NCBI GenBank assembly: GCA_027002265.1
Contig: JAMOTM010000052.1
Location: 1 to 64,000 of the forward strand
Direction: 5' to 3'
Length of the DNA: 64,000 nucleotides
DNA from: Aquificota bacterium
Lineage (GTDB): Bacteria > Aquificota > Aquificia > Desulfurobacteriales > DQVG01
Of this stretch, positions 33,645-43,793 are shown piece after piece. Within the stretch, counting starts at the first letter, position 1. Every line of letters begins with the position of its first letter. The position numbers and the translations under genes are program-made. The notes under the pieces were generated by a model. That model worked only from the letters and a program-made list of their open reading frames with translations, was not told where the DNA came from and did not search any database.

Positions 33645-33950
33645 ATGTTTAGAAAAGCACTTTTAATTCAACTTGGACTTGCTTATAAAACATATAAAAC
33701 TTTAGCTGAAAAGATTAAAGAGCTAGAAAACAAAGAGAAATATCTTGAAAAATATGGAGAGGAAGCTTTGAAAGAGCTTGAAAAAAAATTAGATATGGAA
33801 AAGGAAGAAATTTTAAAGGAGATTAAAAATTTAATTAAAGAACTTAATTTAGTAACTCAAGATGAAATTAAAGAGCTCAAAAGAGAACTTGAAATTTTAA
33901 AGGGAGAACTTAAAGAGTTAAAAGAGCTTTTAAAAAATAAGGTAACTTAA
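33645..33950 (+). CDS. Coiled-coil, phasin-like small protein
   Basis: 101 aa. A short N-terminal hydrophobic stretch (MFRKALLIQLGLAYKTYKTL) is followed by a continuous Lys/Glu/Leu heptad coiled coil to the end. It resembles the small phasin-like coiled-coil proteins found beside ubiB-type genes, and ubiB begins 1 bp downstream. Function unknown. Confidence 0.65.
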   Translation: MFRKALLIQLGLAYKTYKTLAEKIKELENKEKYLEKYGEEALKELEKKLDMEKEEILKEIKNLIKELNLVTQDEIKELKRELEILKGELKELKELLKNKVT

Positions 33951-33951
33951 T

Positions 33952-35292
33952 TTGAAATTTCTAAAAAGAACCTTAGAGATATATATTTGCTTTCTAGCTC
34001 TTTTTTGGGACTATTTTAAAAAAAGACCTCTTTATAAATTTTTTTTCTTTCCTTCTTATTTAGCTTTTAAAAATAAAATAGAGCCTTACCTAAAATATCC
34101 TCCCTCAAAACGCTTTAGAAAAATATTAGAAGATTTAGGTCCTACTTTTATAAAACTTGGCCAAATTTTATCCTTAAGACTAGATTTCCTTCCCCCAGAT
34201 TTCATAGAAGAGCTTTCTCATCTTCAAGATAAAGGACCTAAAGTTTCTTTCTCAGTTTTACAGAAACTACTTGGTTCAAAAATATATGCCTTTGAATATA
34301 TTGAAGAAAAGCCTATTGGAGTAGGTTCTATAGCTCAGGTTCATAAAGGAGTTTTAAAAACGGGAGAAAAAGTAGCTATAAAATTTATTAAGCCGGAAGC
34401 TAAAGAACAAATAAAAGTAGATTTAGAAGTTTTAAAAGTTTTTTTAAATTTTCTTTATACCCTACCTTTTTTAAAAACGAAACTTAAGCGTTTTAATTTA
34501 AAAAATATATTTGAAGAAATAGAAGATATATTAAAAGATGAACTTAATTTAGAAAACGAATCCTCTTATCTTACGCTATTTAGAGAAAACTTAAATTTAG
34601 ACTTCTGTTATATTCCAAAGGTTTATTGGGATTTATCTAATAAAGATATTTTAGTTATGGAATATGTAGAGGGTGAAAAAATAACGGAGTTTGTAAAAAA
34701 ACATAATCTTTCTTATAAAGAAATTGAGGATTTAATAATTAAATTTTTAAAAATAGCCTTTAGACAACTTTTTGAGCTTTCTTATTTCCATGCAGATTTA
34801 CATCCAGGAAATATAGTAGTAACAAAAGATAGAAAAATATGCCTTTTAGATTTTGGAATTGTGGGAAGAATCCCAAGGAAATTAAAATTAGCTCATTCTT
34901 TATTTATATATGGGATAATAAGAAAGGATGAAAATATAATTCTTTATGCCTTAAAACTTGCAGGATTAATAAAAAAAGATACTAACGTAGAAAAACTAAA
35001 AAGGCATATTCTAAAAAATATAGATAAATATTTAGGTCGCCCTTTAAAAAGAATATCTTTAAAAGATTATATTTATGAAGAAATAGAAAATGCAAAAAAA
35101 TTTAACATACATTTTTCAGAAGATTTAGTTTTACTTTTAAAAACTATTATTCATATAGAAAGCTTAGTTAGATACTTATATCCAGATTTTGTTTCACTCA
35201 ATTTTTTAAAAGATTACACTAAAAAAATTTTGCCAAACCTAATTTTGGATTTTACTAAATATAAACTTGAAAAATTTTTATTTAAAGATTGA
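33952..35292 (+). CDS. ubiB: UbiB/ABC1/ADCK family atypical kinase
   Basis: 446 aa. The N-terminal KxGQ-type motif is FIKLGQILSLR, then an altered glycine loop IGVGSIAQVHKG, the Lys in VAIKFIKPE, HADLHPGNIVV and the LLDFGIVGRI metal motif. Family members support isoprenoid quinone synthesis. It uses a TTG start. Two C-terminal membrane helices typical of UbiB are not obvious here. Confidence 0.88.
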   Translation: MKFLKRTLEIYICFLALFWDYFKKRPLYKFFFFPSYLAFKNKIEPYLKYPPSKRFRKILEDLGPTFIKLGQILSLRLDFLPPDFIEELSHLQDKGPKVSFSVLQKLLGSKIYAFEYIEEKPIGVGSIAQVHKGVLKTGEKVAIKFIKPEAKEQIKVDLEVLKVFLNFLYTLPFLKTKLKRFNLKNIFEEIEDILKDELNLENESSYLTLFRENLNLDFCYIPKVYWDLSNKDILVMEYVEGEKITEFVKKHNLSYKEIEDLIIKFLKIAFRQLFELSYFHADLHPGNIVVTKDRKICLLDFGIVGRIPRKLKLAHSLFIYGIIRKDENIILYALKLAGLIKKDTNVEKLKRHILKNIDKYLGRPLKRISLKDYIYEEIENAKKFNIHFSEDLVLLLKTIIHIESLVRYLYPDFVSLNFLKDYTKKILPNLILDFTKYKLEKFLFKD

Positions 35293-35304
35293 AAATATTA
35301 CTTT

Positions 35305-35313
35305 TGCTATAAT
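35305..35313 (+). promoter_or_regulatory. Extended -10 promoter before hisH
   Basis: TGC-TATAAT is an extended -10 element 43 bp before the hisH ATG; TTGAAA is upstream but only 13 bp away, too close for a normal -35, consistent with an extended -10 promoter. Confidence 0.45.
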
Positions 35314-35355
35314 TAGGAAAATTTATTCTTACAAAGCCTTGGAAGGGCAGCAAAA

Positions 35356-36015
35356 ATGAATATCTATATATTAGATTATGGAATGGGAAATATTAGAAGC
35401 GTATCTAAAGCCTTTGAATATGTAAATAATCAAGAAAACTTAAAGTTTAAAATTCTAGTTGTAAACTCTCCAAAAGAAATTATTAAACCGTCTTTAATTG
35501 TAATTCCCGGAGTAGGAGCTTTTAAAGATGCTGTTAAAAATTTAAAAAAATTAAATTTATGGGAAAAGATAATAGAAGAAAAGGAAAAGGGAACTTTTAT
35601 TTTTGGAATATGTTTAGGTTATCATCTTCTATTTGAAAAAAGCTATGAATTTGGACAGGAAAAAGGATTTGGATTTATAAAAGGGAAAATAGTAAAATTT
35701 CGCCTTCCTAAAGCTTACAAAGTTCCTCATATGGGTTGGAACCAAATATATAAAAATGAAAAAAATATAGAAGAAAAGGCTATAGATATCTATAAAGATA
35801 TCCCAAGCGGAGAATATGTATATTTTGTCCATTCTTACTATCCAAAAGATGTAGAAGAAAATGCCATTTTAACTTTAACCGATTATCATATATCTTTTGT
35901 CTCAAGTGTTTTTAAAAGCAATGTCTTTGGAACTCAATTTCATCCAGAAAAAAGTCAAAAAGTCGGTTTGAAAATCCTTGAAAATATTTTGAGGGGGCTT
36001 TTAAATGTTTTTTGA
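35356..36015 (+). CDS. hisH: Imidazole glycerol phosphate synthase, glutaminase subunit HisH
   Basis: Supplies ammonia to HisF (encoded at 51053). Motifs are YGMGNIRSVSKAFE, VIPGVGAFKDAV, the nucleophile in GICLGYHLLFE (C86), PHMGWNQI, VYFVHSYY and FGTQFHPEKSQ (catalytic His-Glu). It overlaps carA by 11 bp, joining two unrelated glutamine amidotransferases in one operon. Confidence 0.95.
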   Translation: MNIYILDYGMGNIRSVSKAFEYVNNQENLKFKILVVNSPKEIIKPSLIVIPGVGAFKDAVKNLKKLNLWEKIIEEKEKGTFIFGICLGYHLLFEKSYEFGQEKGFGFIKGKIVKFRLPKAYKVPHMGWNQIYKNEKNIEEKAIDIYKDIPSGEYVYFVHSYYPKDVEENAILTLTDYHISFVSSVFKSNVFGTQFHPEKSQKVGLKILENILRGLLNVF

Positions 36016-37219
36016 TAGAAAAAATGCTTTTGTTCTTTTAGAAGATGGATATATGTTAGAAGGATATAATTTTGGAAAAGAAGGAACTACTTTAGGAGAA
36101 GTTGTATTTACTACTTCTATGACAGGTTATCAGGAGATTTTAACCGATCCCTCCTTTAAAGGTCAAATTGTTACTATGACTTATCCTTTAATAGGAAATG
36201 TAGGAGTAAATGAAGAAGATATAGAAAGTTATCAAGTTCACGCCGCAGGATTTATTATTCTAGAGCTTTCTCCTATATACAGTAATTGGAGAGCAAAAGA
36301 TAGTTTAGAAAATTACCTAAAAAAAGAAAATGTAGTTGGTATTTTTAATGTGGATACTAGGGCTTTAACTAAACATATTCGTGAAAAAGGAGCTATGAGA
36401 GGGGGAATTTTTACTTACGAAGAAACTGAAGATGGATATACTCTAATAATTGATAAAGATAATAAAAAGATATTTGACTCTTTTGAAAATCTTAAAAATT
36501 ATGCTTTAAATATGGTTTTAAATTCTCCAAAGATGGAAGGTTTAAATTTAGTAGATAAAGTTACAACAAAAGAAAAATATGAATGGAACACGGGAACTTG
36601 GACCTTAAAAGGATATAGAAAATATGATGAAAAACACTTTAAATATAAGGTTGGAGTTTTAGATTTTGGTATAAGATATAACATTCTTAGATGTATGGCA
36701 GATCTTGGGATTAAACCTATTGTTTTACCTGCAAATACTAAGGCTGAAGATATTTTAAATATGGATCTAGATGGTCTTTTTATTTCTTGTGGACCTGGAG
36801 ATCCAGCTGCAGTTCCTTATATTGAAACTTTAAAAGTTCTTTTTGAAAAATTTAAAAAACCCATTTTCGGAATTTGTTTAGGTCACCAACTTACAGCTTT
36901 AGCTTTTGGCGGGAAAACTTTTAAACTTAAATTTGGTCATAGAGGAGCTAATCAACCTGTTTTAAACTTAGAAAACAAAAAAGTAGAAATTACCGCTCAA
37001 AATCATGGATTTGCTGTGGATCTAAATAAGCTCCCAAAAGATTTTGAAGTTTCCCATATTTCCCTAAACGATAAAACTTTAGAGGGTATGAAACACAAAA
37101 CTAAACCTATTTTTACGGTTCAGTACCATCCTGAAAGCTCACCTGGACCTCACGATAGTAGGTATTTATTTAAAAGATTTTATGAACTTTTAGAAAAATA
37201 CTCTGAGAAAAATCTTTAA
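36005..37219 (+). CDS. carA: Carbamoyl-phosphate synthase small (glutaminase) subunit
   Basis: Provides ammonia for carbamoyl phosphate in arginine and pyrimidine synthesis. The N-terminal CarA domain has TSMTGYQEILTDPSFKGQIV; the amidotransferase domain has FISCGPGDPAAV, GICLGHQLTALAFGG (C291) and VQYHPESSPGPHD. GAGGGGG lies upstream within hisH. The large subunit carB is not in the window. Confidence 0.96.
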   Translation: MFFDRKNAFVLLEDGYMLEGYNFGKEGTTLGEVVFTTSMTGYQEILTDPSFKGQIVTMTYPLIGNVGVNEEDIESYQVHAAGFIILELSPIYSNWRAKDSLENYLKKENVVGIFNVDTRALTKHIREKGAMRGGIFTYEETEDGYTLIIDKDNKKIFDSFENLKNYALNMVLNSPKMEGLNLVDKVTTKEKYEWNTGTWTLKGYRKYDEKHFKYKVGVLDFGIRYNILRCMADLGIKPIVLPANTKAEDILNMDLDGLFISCGPGDPAAVPYIETLKVLFEKFKKPIFGICLGHQLTALAFGGKTFKLKFGHRGANQPVLNLENKKVEITAQNHGFAVDLNKLPKDFEVSHISLNDKTLEGMKHKTKPIFTVQYHPESSPGPHDSRYLFKRFYELLEKYSEKNL

Positions 37220-37261
37220 AAGTATTAAAATTATTAGAAAGGATTTTAGAGGATTTATAAA

Positions 37262-38059
37262 ATGCTTTATATTATAGCTATTATTATGTTTGCATGTGAA
37301 ATATTAAATATCTTTGCATTTCTTTATAAAAATAGCACTTTAAAACAAGTGTCAAAATATTTATTTTTGTTTGGAAGTTTGGGACTTTTTGCTTATATCT
37401 TTAAACTTAAGGCATGTCCTTTAAATACTTTAAAAGGAAGTATATTACTTTTTGCTATATTTTTAGATATTCTAAGCGTATTTTTTGTTTTGAAATATCG
37501 CCTAGATTCAGTTATTTCCATTGTAAGTCCAATTTTAGGTATTATTATAATTTTATCCTTCTTTGTAGATAAATCTGCTTTTTATGTCCCTGTAAAACAT
37601 TATGATTTTTTACTTAGATTTCATATATTTTCTTCATTTTTAGCCTATGCTTCTCTTATTTTCTCTGCTATAGCCTCCATACTTTTTTTAAGAGCGCACC
37701 GCTCCTTAAAGAAAAAGAAAATTTCTGAGGTATTCAAAGAAATACCTTCTTTTCCTTTTTTAGAAAAAGCTATAGATCATGCTACAGCTTTTGGTTTAAT
37801 TTTTACAAGTTTTACAATTCTTACAGGTTTTATCTTACTTGAAATTTATTATCAAACAATTTTCATTTGGGATATAAAAATAATAGGTTTTATTTTGCTT
37901 TATATTCTTTACGTAATATTTTTTATCTTAAGGTTTGTAAAAAATATAAATATTGTTACTTGGGCTAAATATAATATTATTGCAGCTCTTTTCCTTTTTA
38001 CTTTGTTTTTAATAGGAAATACTTTTATTCCTGGGATACATAATTTTAGTTGGAACTAA
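37262..38059 (+). CDS. CcsA/HemX-type cytochrome c assembly membrane protein
   Basis: 265 aa with about eight membrane helices (for example YIIAIIMFACEILNIFAFLY and FHIFSSFLAYASLIFSAIAS). Conserved His in LLRFHIF and the terminal helix with NTFIPGIHNFSW fit the CcsA/HemX (cytochrome C assembly, PF01578) fold. Its position directly before hemA is typical of HemX, thought to influence glutamyl-tRNA reductase; a role in haem delivery for cytochrome c is the alternative. Confidence 0.8.
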   Translation: MLYIIAIIMFACEILNIFAFLYKNSTLKQVSKYLFLFGSLGLFAYIFKLKACPLNTLKGSILLFAIFLDILSVFFVLKYRLDSVISIVSPILGIIIILSFFVDKSAFYVPVKHYDFLLRFHIFSSFLAYASLIFSAIASILFLRAHRSLKKKKISEVFKEIPSFPFLEKAIDHATAFGLIFTSFTILTGFILLEIYYQTIFIWDIKIIGFILLYILYVIFFILRFVKNINIVTWAKYNIIAALFLFTLFLIGNTFIPGIHNFSWN

Positions 38060-38070
38060 AGAGGGAAAAA

Positions 38071-39339
38071 ATGTTTATAGGTTTAATTGGAACCTCTCAT
38101 AAAACTGCTCCTATAGAAATTCGAGAAAAATTTTCTTTTAAAGAAGAGGAAACAAAAGATTTTTTGCTTAAACTTTTAGAAAATGAAAATATTCTTGAAA
38201 CTTTTTTGCTATCTACTTGCAATAGAACCGAAATTTATTTTGTATCTAATATAGAAAATTTTGAACTAGTTAAAAATTTTTTAAAAAACTATAAAAAATT
38301 AGATTTTGATATAGATAAATATATATACACCCATAAAAATTTAGAAGCTATCTACCATGGATTTAAAGTAGCATCTTCTTTAGATTCTTTAGTTATTGGT
38401 GAACCTCAAATTGTAGGTCAATTTAAAAATGCTTATCTTTTGGCAAAGGAAATTGGTGCTATTGGCCAAATTTTAGATAGATTTTGTCAAACCGCTTTAA
38501 AAGTATCTAAAAAAGTTCGAACTTTAACAAATATTGCCAAGGGTGAAGTTTCTATAGCTTCAGTTGCTGTGGAGCTTGCAAAAAAAATTTTTGGAAGTTT
38601 AAAAGGAAAAAAAGTTGCTTTAATTGGGGCCGGGGAAATGGCCCAAAATGCTATAAAGCATCTTATAAAAGAAGGAGTAAAGGATTTAATAATTGTAAAT
38701 AGAAATCAAGATAAGGCAAAAAATATAGCTGAAAATTTGAAAAAGGAATTTCCTTTTTTAAATATAGAAATTTACCCTTTAAATAAACTTTTGGAAGCTT
38801 TGGAAAAAGTAGATGTAGTAATATCTTCTACAAGTGCACCATCTTTTATCATTACATATGAGGATATAAAAAAAATAATAAATAAAAAAAAGAATTATTT
38901 ATTTTTAATTGATATTGCCCTACCAAGAGATATAGATCCAAAGGTTCAAGAATTTGATAATGTATTTGTTTTTTATATAGATGATCTTGAAAAAATTGTA
39001 AAGGAAAATTTAAAACAAAGGGAACTTGAAGCTATAAAAGCAGAAAAAATTGTGGAGGAGGAAGCTATAAGATTTTACAAATGGCTTAAAGAATATCAAG
39101 TATATCCTATTATTGCAAGTATAAGGGAAAAGGCGGAAAAAATAAGAAAAGAAGAGCTTGAAAAACGTTTAAAAAAGTTAAATTTAGACGAAAAGACAAA
39201 AAAAGAAATAGATTATATGACAAAAGTAATAGTAAATAAAATTCTTCATACTCAAATTGCAAATGCTAAACTTTTAGCGAAGGAAGATGAAGATGGAAGT
39301 ATAGTTAAAGTTTTAAAAAATTTGTTTGATATTTCTTAA
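38071..39339 (+). CDS. hemA: Glutamyl-tRNA reductase
   Basis: First committed step of the C5 haem pathway. Motifs are GLIGTSHKTAPIEIREKF, LSTCNRTEIYF (catalytic C50), LVIGEPQIVGQFKNAY, GAGEMAQNAIKHL (NADPH site) and the C-terminal dimerisation helices. ATG 38071 follows GAGGGAAAA; the in-frame ATG at 38050 is inside the upstream gene and lacks a site. Confidence 0.95.
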   Translation: MFIGLIGTSHKTAPIEIREKFSFKEEETKDFLLKLLENENILETFLLSTCNRTEIYFVSNIENFELVKNFLKNYKKLDFDIDKYIYTHKNLEAIYHGFKVASSLDSLVIGEPQIVGQFKNAYLLAKEIGAIGQILDRFCQTALKVSKKVRTLTNIAKGEVSIASVAVELAKKIFGSLKGKKVALIGAGEMAQNAIKHLIKEGVKDLIIVNRNQDKAKNIAENLKKEFPFLNIEIYPLNKLLEALEKVDVVISSTSAPSFIITYEDIKKIINKKKNYLFLIDIALPRDIDPKVQEFDNVFVFYIDDLEKIVKENLKQRELEAIKAEKIVEEEAIRFYKWLKEYQVYPIIASIREKAEKIRKEELEKRLKKLNLDEKTKKEIDYMTKVIVNKILHTQIANAKLLAKEDEDGSIVKVLKNLFDIS

Positions 39340-39444
39340 GGTTTTTAGCTTTAAACTTTACTTAAGAGTTTTTAAATTTTTAAAGAACCTTGAAATTAAA
39401 ATTTTTTATTATCTAGTTAAACTCAGTACCCCTCTTTTTTTCTA

Positions 39445-39473
39445 TTGACCCTAACCTGTCCAAATGCTATATT
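39445..39473 (+). promoter_or_regulatory. Promoter of the nusA operon
   Basis: TTGACC (39445-39450) and TATATT (39468-39473) are spaced by 17 bp, 46 bp before the nusA ATG, in the 179-bp gap after hemA. Confidence 0.6.
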
Positions 39474-39518
39474 TATCCTTAGATTTAATCTGGGACAAGT
39501 TTCTAAGGAGGAATTTAA

Positions 39519-40703
39519 ATGGAAAGTTTAGCAAAAACAATAGATCTTATATGTAGAGAAAAAGGAATATCCAAAGATGAAGTTATAAAAGCTGTAAAGA
39601 TTGCTATTATTAATGCTGCTAAAAAGGCTGGAATAAAAGGAAATTTAATAGTAAAGATTGGAGAAGATGGAAAGGATTTTGGAGTTTATCAGGAAAAAAA
39701 AGTTGTAGATGAAGTTAGAGATCCCGTATATGAAATTTCTTTAGATGAAGTTTTAAAAATGATTGCGGATGAGAAAGAAAGAGAAAGAATTATTCCTCCT
39801 CCAGGAAAAACTCATGAAGAAATAGAAGTAGGAGATGTTATATTAATCCAAATTAAACCTGAAGAACTTGGGAGAATACCAGCAAGAGTTGCTCAAAGCG
39901 TAATACTAAAAAAAATAAAGGAAGCTGAAAAAAAGCATCTTTATAAAGAATTTAAAGAAAAAGAAGGAGAAATAATTTCTGGAACTATAAAGGATAAAAT
40001 GAAAAATGGAGATCTAATAATAGATTTAGGAAGAATAGTAGGAATTCTGCCTTATGAAGAGCAAATTCCAAAAGAAAGAAATTCGTCTAAATACGACCTT
40101 GGAAAAAGAATTAGAGGCGTAATTTATGATGTTTTATTTAACTATAAATTATATTCTGAAAAGAAATTTAGATACTATAAAGATTATGAACCACCTTATG
40201 TAATTTTATCAAGAACCCATCCAAAATTTTTAAAAAAACTTATGGAGATAGAAATTCCCGAAGTTAGAGATGGACTTGTAGAAGTAAAAGCGGTAGCAAG
40301 GGAACCGGGTATTAGAGCAAAAGTAGCAGTAGATACAAACGTAGATTATATTGATCCGGTGGGAGCATGTATAGGACTTAAAGGAAGTAGAATTCATCCA
40401 ATTTCTCAAGAACTTTCGGGAGAAAAAGTAGAAGTTATAAGATATAGTGATGATTTAGCCGAATTTGTAAAAAGAGCTTTAAGCCCAGCAAGAGTTCTTC
40501 TTGCACGTGTTATAAGAGATGACGAAGAAGAAAGAAGAGTAGAAGTTGTGGTTCCAGATGAAGATGTATCTCTTGCTATTGGAAATAAAGGGATAAATGC
40601 AAAGCTTGCCGCAAAATTAACCGGAGCTTATATAGATATTATTAGAGAAAGTGATTATAAAAAAATGCTTGAACTTCAGAAAAAGGGTGAAGAATGTCAA
40701 TAA
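39519..40703 (+). CDS. nusA: Transcription termination/antitermination protein NusA
   Basis: The N-terminal RNA polymerase-binding domain (residues 1-130) is followed by an S1 domain (GEIISGTIKDKMKNGDLIIDLG) and two KH domains with EVRDGLVEVKAVAREPG, GACIGLKGSRIHPISQEL and AIGNKGINAKLAAKLTG. At 394 aa it has no C-terminal acidic repeats. It starts an operon with ylxR and recG; rimP, the common upstream partner, is absent. Confidence 0.96.
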   Translation: MESLAKTIDLICREKGISKDEVIKAVKIAIINAAKKAGIKGNLIVKIGEDGKDFGVYQEKKVVDEVRDPVYEISLDEVLKMIADEKERERIIPPPGKTHEEIEVGDVILIQIKPEELGRIPARVAQSVILKKIKEAEKKHLYKEFKEKEGEIISGTIKDKMKNGDLIIDLGRIVGILPYEEQIPKERNSSKYDLGKRIRGVIYDVLFNYKLYSEKKFRYYKDYEPPYVILSRTHPKFLKKLMEIEIPEVRDGLVEVKAVAREPGIRAKVAVDTNVDYIDPVGACIGLKGSRIHPISQELSGEKVEVIRYSDDLAEFVKRALSPARVLLARVIRDDEEERRVEVVVPDEDVSLAIGNKGINAKLAAKLTGAYIDIIRESDYKKMLELQKKGEECQ

Positions 40704-41296
40704 GAGCTTGCTTTGCGTGTAAAGAAAGAAAAGAGAAAGAGGATCTTTTAAATTTTAAATTAATTTCTAAAGATTTTTTAAGGGAAGGGGAGATTTCCCT
40801 TCCCGAGACATTTTTAAATATATTTAAAGATGTTTCTAATATCCTTTTTTTAGATCTCTATTCTAAACTTCCCGGAAAGGGGATAAATATTTGTCCTAAA
40901 AAGGAATGTATAAAAGCAGCTCTAAAGAAAATTTATAAAGGAAAAAATATAGATGTAAACTCTTTTATAAACTATCTTTTAGAAACTATAGAAAAAGAGC
41001 TTATTACAAATTTAGTTAGAGCTAAAAAAGCCTCTTTAATAGATATAGGCTTAGACAATATAGACTATAAGGATAAAGATGCTTTTATTATTGTTTCTCA
41101 AAAAGCCTCTTTAAAAGCTCAGGAGAAGCTAAAAAATTTTTATAAAAATCTTCTTGTTTTAGATGAGGAAGATTTATCTAGTTTTGTGGGTTTAGAAAAT
41201 AAAAATATAAAATACCTTTTAATAAAAAATACACCTTTAGGAAAAAAAATATTTCGTCTTTTAAAACTTTATAAAAGTTTAAAAAATGCAATCTAA
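40694..41296 (+). CDS. YlxR (DUF448) RNA-binding protein fused to an L7Ae-like domain
   Basis: The N-terminal YlxR domain has RACFACKERKEKEDLLNF and PGKGINICPKKECIKAAL, a nucleic-acid-binding patch. From residue about 105 the sequence (LVRAKKASLIDIGLDNI, AFIIVSQKAS, YLLIKNTPLGK) resembles the YlxQ/L7Ae fold that is a separate gene in many bacteria. Position after nusA is the classic ylxR context; it overlaps nusA by 10 bp and recG by 11 bp. Confidence 0.85.
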   Translation: MSIRACFACKERKEKEDLLNFKLISKDFLREGEISLPETFLNIFKDVSNILFLDLYSKLPGKGINICPKKECIKAALKKIYKGKNIDVNSFINYLLETIEKELITNLVRAKKASLIDIGLDNIDYKDKDAFIIVSQKASLKAQEKLKNFYKNLLVLDEEDLSSFVGLENKNIKYLLIKNTPLGKKIFRLLKLYKSLKNAI

Positions 41297-43793
41297 GATA
41301 GATAAAACTTTAAAAACTTATGAAGATATATATAGGGAAACTTTAAATTTGCTTTCAGCTTATCAAGAAAAACTTCCACTTTATCGTCCTAAAATTTTAA
41401 TAGATCTTTTAAAAGATTTATTAAAGTACTGGCAAAGCTTAGACGAAAAAAGAAAAATTTTTTTAGAAAAAGCAATAAATTATCTTTATACTTGGGAATT
41501 TTTAGGGGACAAAGCTAAAAAAAATCTTATAGAAAAGCTTACAAATAACATAAAATTTCACTTTTTACCTCAAAAACTTGAAGATATTTTAAAGGAAGAG
41601 AAAGAGAAAATAAAAAAACATTTAAAATATTTAAAAAGAGAAACTCCAAAATTTATCGAAAAAGAAAAGAAATTTGATTTATCTATTTTAAATTATCCAA
41701 TTTCATCCCTAAAAAATTTGGAAAACAAATATAGAAATGTTTTTAAAAAATTATCTTTAAAGTATATAAAAGATATTTTTTACTATTTTCCTAAAAAATA
41801 TGAAGATAGAAAAACAGTATATCCAATAAAATATTTAAATCTTGATGAAGTAGTAAATGTAGTTGGAGAAATAAAGCATATTTCCTATTTAGAAACTAAA
41901 AAAGGTAAGATAGTATTTAAAGCTACTTTAGAAGATGGAACTGGAAAAATTCATTTAGTATATATTTTTTCTAAAAAAAATGAACGTTTTTTTAAATTTT
42001 ATAAAAAGTTTTTTGAGAAGGCTAAAAAATTAAAAATTAAAGTTATTGCAAGAGGAAAAGTAGGTCGTTTCGAAGATAATCTTGCTATTTTTCATCCTGA
42101 GGTAGATTATTTAACTTTTCCTTTAAAAAACTTTGGAAGCTATTTTCCAATTTATCCAGGATATTCAAAAATTTCTTTATCTAGGCTTATAAATGCCTTT
42201 GAAAAAGCTGTATCTACACTTGCCCCTTACCTACCTGAATATTTACCTAAGGAAATTCTTGAAAAATATAGTTTCCCTTCTTATGGAGAAAGTATATTTT
42301 ATATTCATGTTCCAAATACTAATATAGATTTTAAGCTTTACGAAAATTTTGAAACTCCGTATCATAAAAGGCTTTTTTATGATGAAGTTTTTTTAATGCA
42401 ACTTGCCATATTAAAGCAAAAGTTCTCAAGAGAGAAAATAAAGGAAGACTTAAATATAGAAGAAAAAGATTTAGAACCTATCTTAAAAACACTTCCTTTT
42501 GAACTTACAAATGCTCAAAAAAGAGTAATGAAAGAAATTTTAAAAGATTTAAAAGAGGGAAAACTTTTATCCCGTTTAATTCAAGGAGATGTAGGAAGTG
42601 GAAAAACTATCATTGCAATTTTAGCAGCTTATCTTTTTGCAAAAAAAGGTTATCAAGTTGCAGTTATGTGTCCTACAGAAATTTTAGCTTTTCAACACTA
42701 CCAAAAATTTAAAGCTATTTTAGAAAAATTAAATATAAAAGTTGGATATCTAGTAGGATCTTTAAAACCAAGTCAAAAAAAGGAAGTTTATAAACAACTT
42801 GAAAATGGGGAGATAAAGGTAGTTATTGGAACTCACGCTTTATTTCAAAAGGATGTTAAATTTAAAAATTTAAAATTAGTAATTATTGACGAGCAACATC
42901 GTTTTGGAGTTGAGCAAAGATTAAGTTTAAAGGAAAAGGCACATAATCCACATATTTTAGTTATGACCGCAACCCCTATTCCTAGAACCTTAGCTTTAAG
43001 TTTATATGGAGACTTAGATGTTTCTATTATAGATGAGCTTCCAGGAGGTAGAAAAAAAATTATTACAAAAGTTATTTTTGAAAATGAAATAACTTCTATT
43101 TTTCCTCTTTTAAATAAAGAATTAAAAGAAGGTAGAAAAGCATATGTTATCTATCCTTTAATTGAGGAAAATGAAAAACTTGAAGAAATAAAAAGTTTAG
43201 AAAAGATGCAAGAATTTTGGAAAAAACACTTTAAGGATTTTGAAATTTATGTTCTTCACGGGAAGATGAAAGATGAAGAAAAGTATGAAGTTATGAAAAA
43301 ATTTAAAGAAAGTAAAAGGGGTGCAATTTTACTTTCCACGACGGTAGTAGAAGTAGGAGTAGATGTTCCTGAAGCTACCATAATGATTATTGAAAATGCT
43401 GAGCGTTTTGGTCTTTCCCAACTTCACCAACTTAGAGGTAGAGTAGGAAGAGGCCCTTATCAATCCTATTGCTTTTTAGTATGTGGGAAAAAAACTTCTG
43501 AAAAATCTTTAGAAAGACTTTATACTTTAGAAAAATATACAGATGGATTTAAAATTTCGGAAGAAGATTTAAAACTTAGAGGAGCTGGGGAATTTTTTGG
43601 AACTCGTCAATCTGGAAAAAGTGATTTTTTCATTTTTGACTTTGAAAAAGTTTTCTCTCTAAAACTTTTAGAACAGGCAAGAAAAGATGCCTTAGAAATA
43701 TTACAAAAATCTCCGGATTTATCAAAATATCCTCGCTTAAGTAAAATGTTAAAAGTAAAATTTGAGGAAAAAGATACTTATTTAAAGGTTTGA
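41286..43793 (+). CDS. recG: ATP-dependent DNA helicase RecG
   Basis: Branch-migration helicase for stalled forks. A helical N-terminal extension (about 130 residues) is followed by the wedge OB domain, then the helicase motor: LIQGDVGSGKT (Walker A), CPTEILAFQHY, IIDEQHRFGVEQR (motif II), TATPIPRTLALSLYGD, and the C-terminal QLRGRVGRG and LRGAGEFFGTRQSG. 835 aa, on the long side as in other thermophiles. Confidence 0.96.
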   Translation: MQSKIDKTLKTYEDIYRETLNLLSAYQEKLPLYRPKILIDLLKDLLKYWQSLDEKRKIFLEKAINYLYTWEFLGDKAKKNLIEKLTNNIKFHFLPQKLEDILKEEKEKIKKHLKYLKRETPKFIEKEKKFDLSILNYPISSLKNLENKYRNVFKKLSLKYIKDIFYYFPKKYEDRKTVYPIKYLNLDEVVNVVGEIKHISYLETKKGKIVFKATLEDGTGKIHLVYIFSKKNERFFKFYKKFFEKAKKLKIKVIARGKVGRFEDNLAIFHPEVDYLTFPLKNFGSYFPIYPGYSKISLSRLINAFEKAVSTLAPYLPEYLPKEILEKYSFPSYGESIFYIHVPNTNIDFKLYENFETPYHKRLFYDEVFLMQLAILKQKFSREKIKEDLNIEEKDLEPILKTLPFELTNAQKRVMKEILKDLKEGKLLSRLIQGDVGSGKTIIAILAAYLFAKKGYQVAVMCPTEILAFQHYQKFKAILEKLNIKVGYLVGSLKPSQKKEVYKQLENGEIKVVIGTHALFQKDVKFKNLKLVIIDEQHRFGVEQRLSLKEKAHNPHILVMTATPIPRTLALSLYGDLDVSIIDELPGGRKKIITKVIFENEITSIFPLLNKELKEGRKAYVIYPLIEENEKLEEIKSLEKMQEFWKKHFKDFEIYVLHGKMKDEEKYEVMKKFKESKRGAILLSTTVVEVGVDVPEATIMIIENAERFGLSQLHQLRGRVGRGPYQSYCFLVCGKKTSEKSLERLYTLEKYTDGFKISEEDLKLRGAGEFFGTRQSGKSDFFIFDFEKVFSLKLLEQARKDALEILQKSPDLSKYPRLSKMLKVKFEEKDTYLKV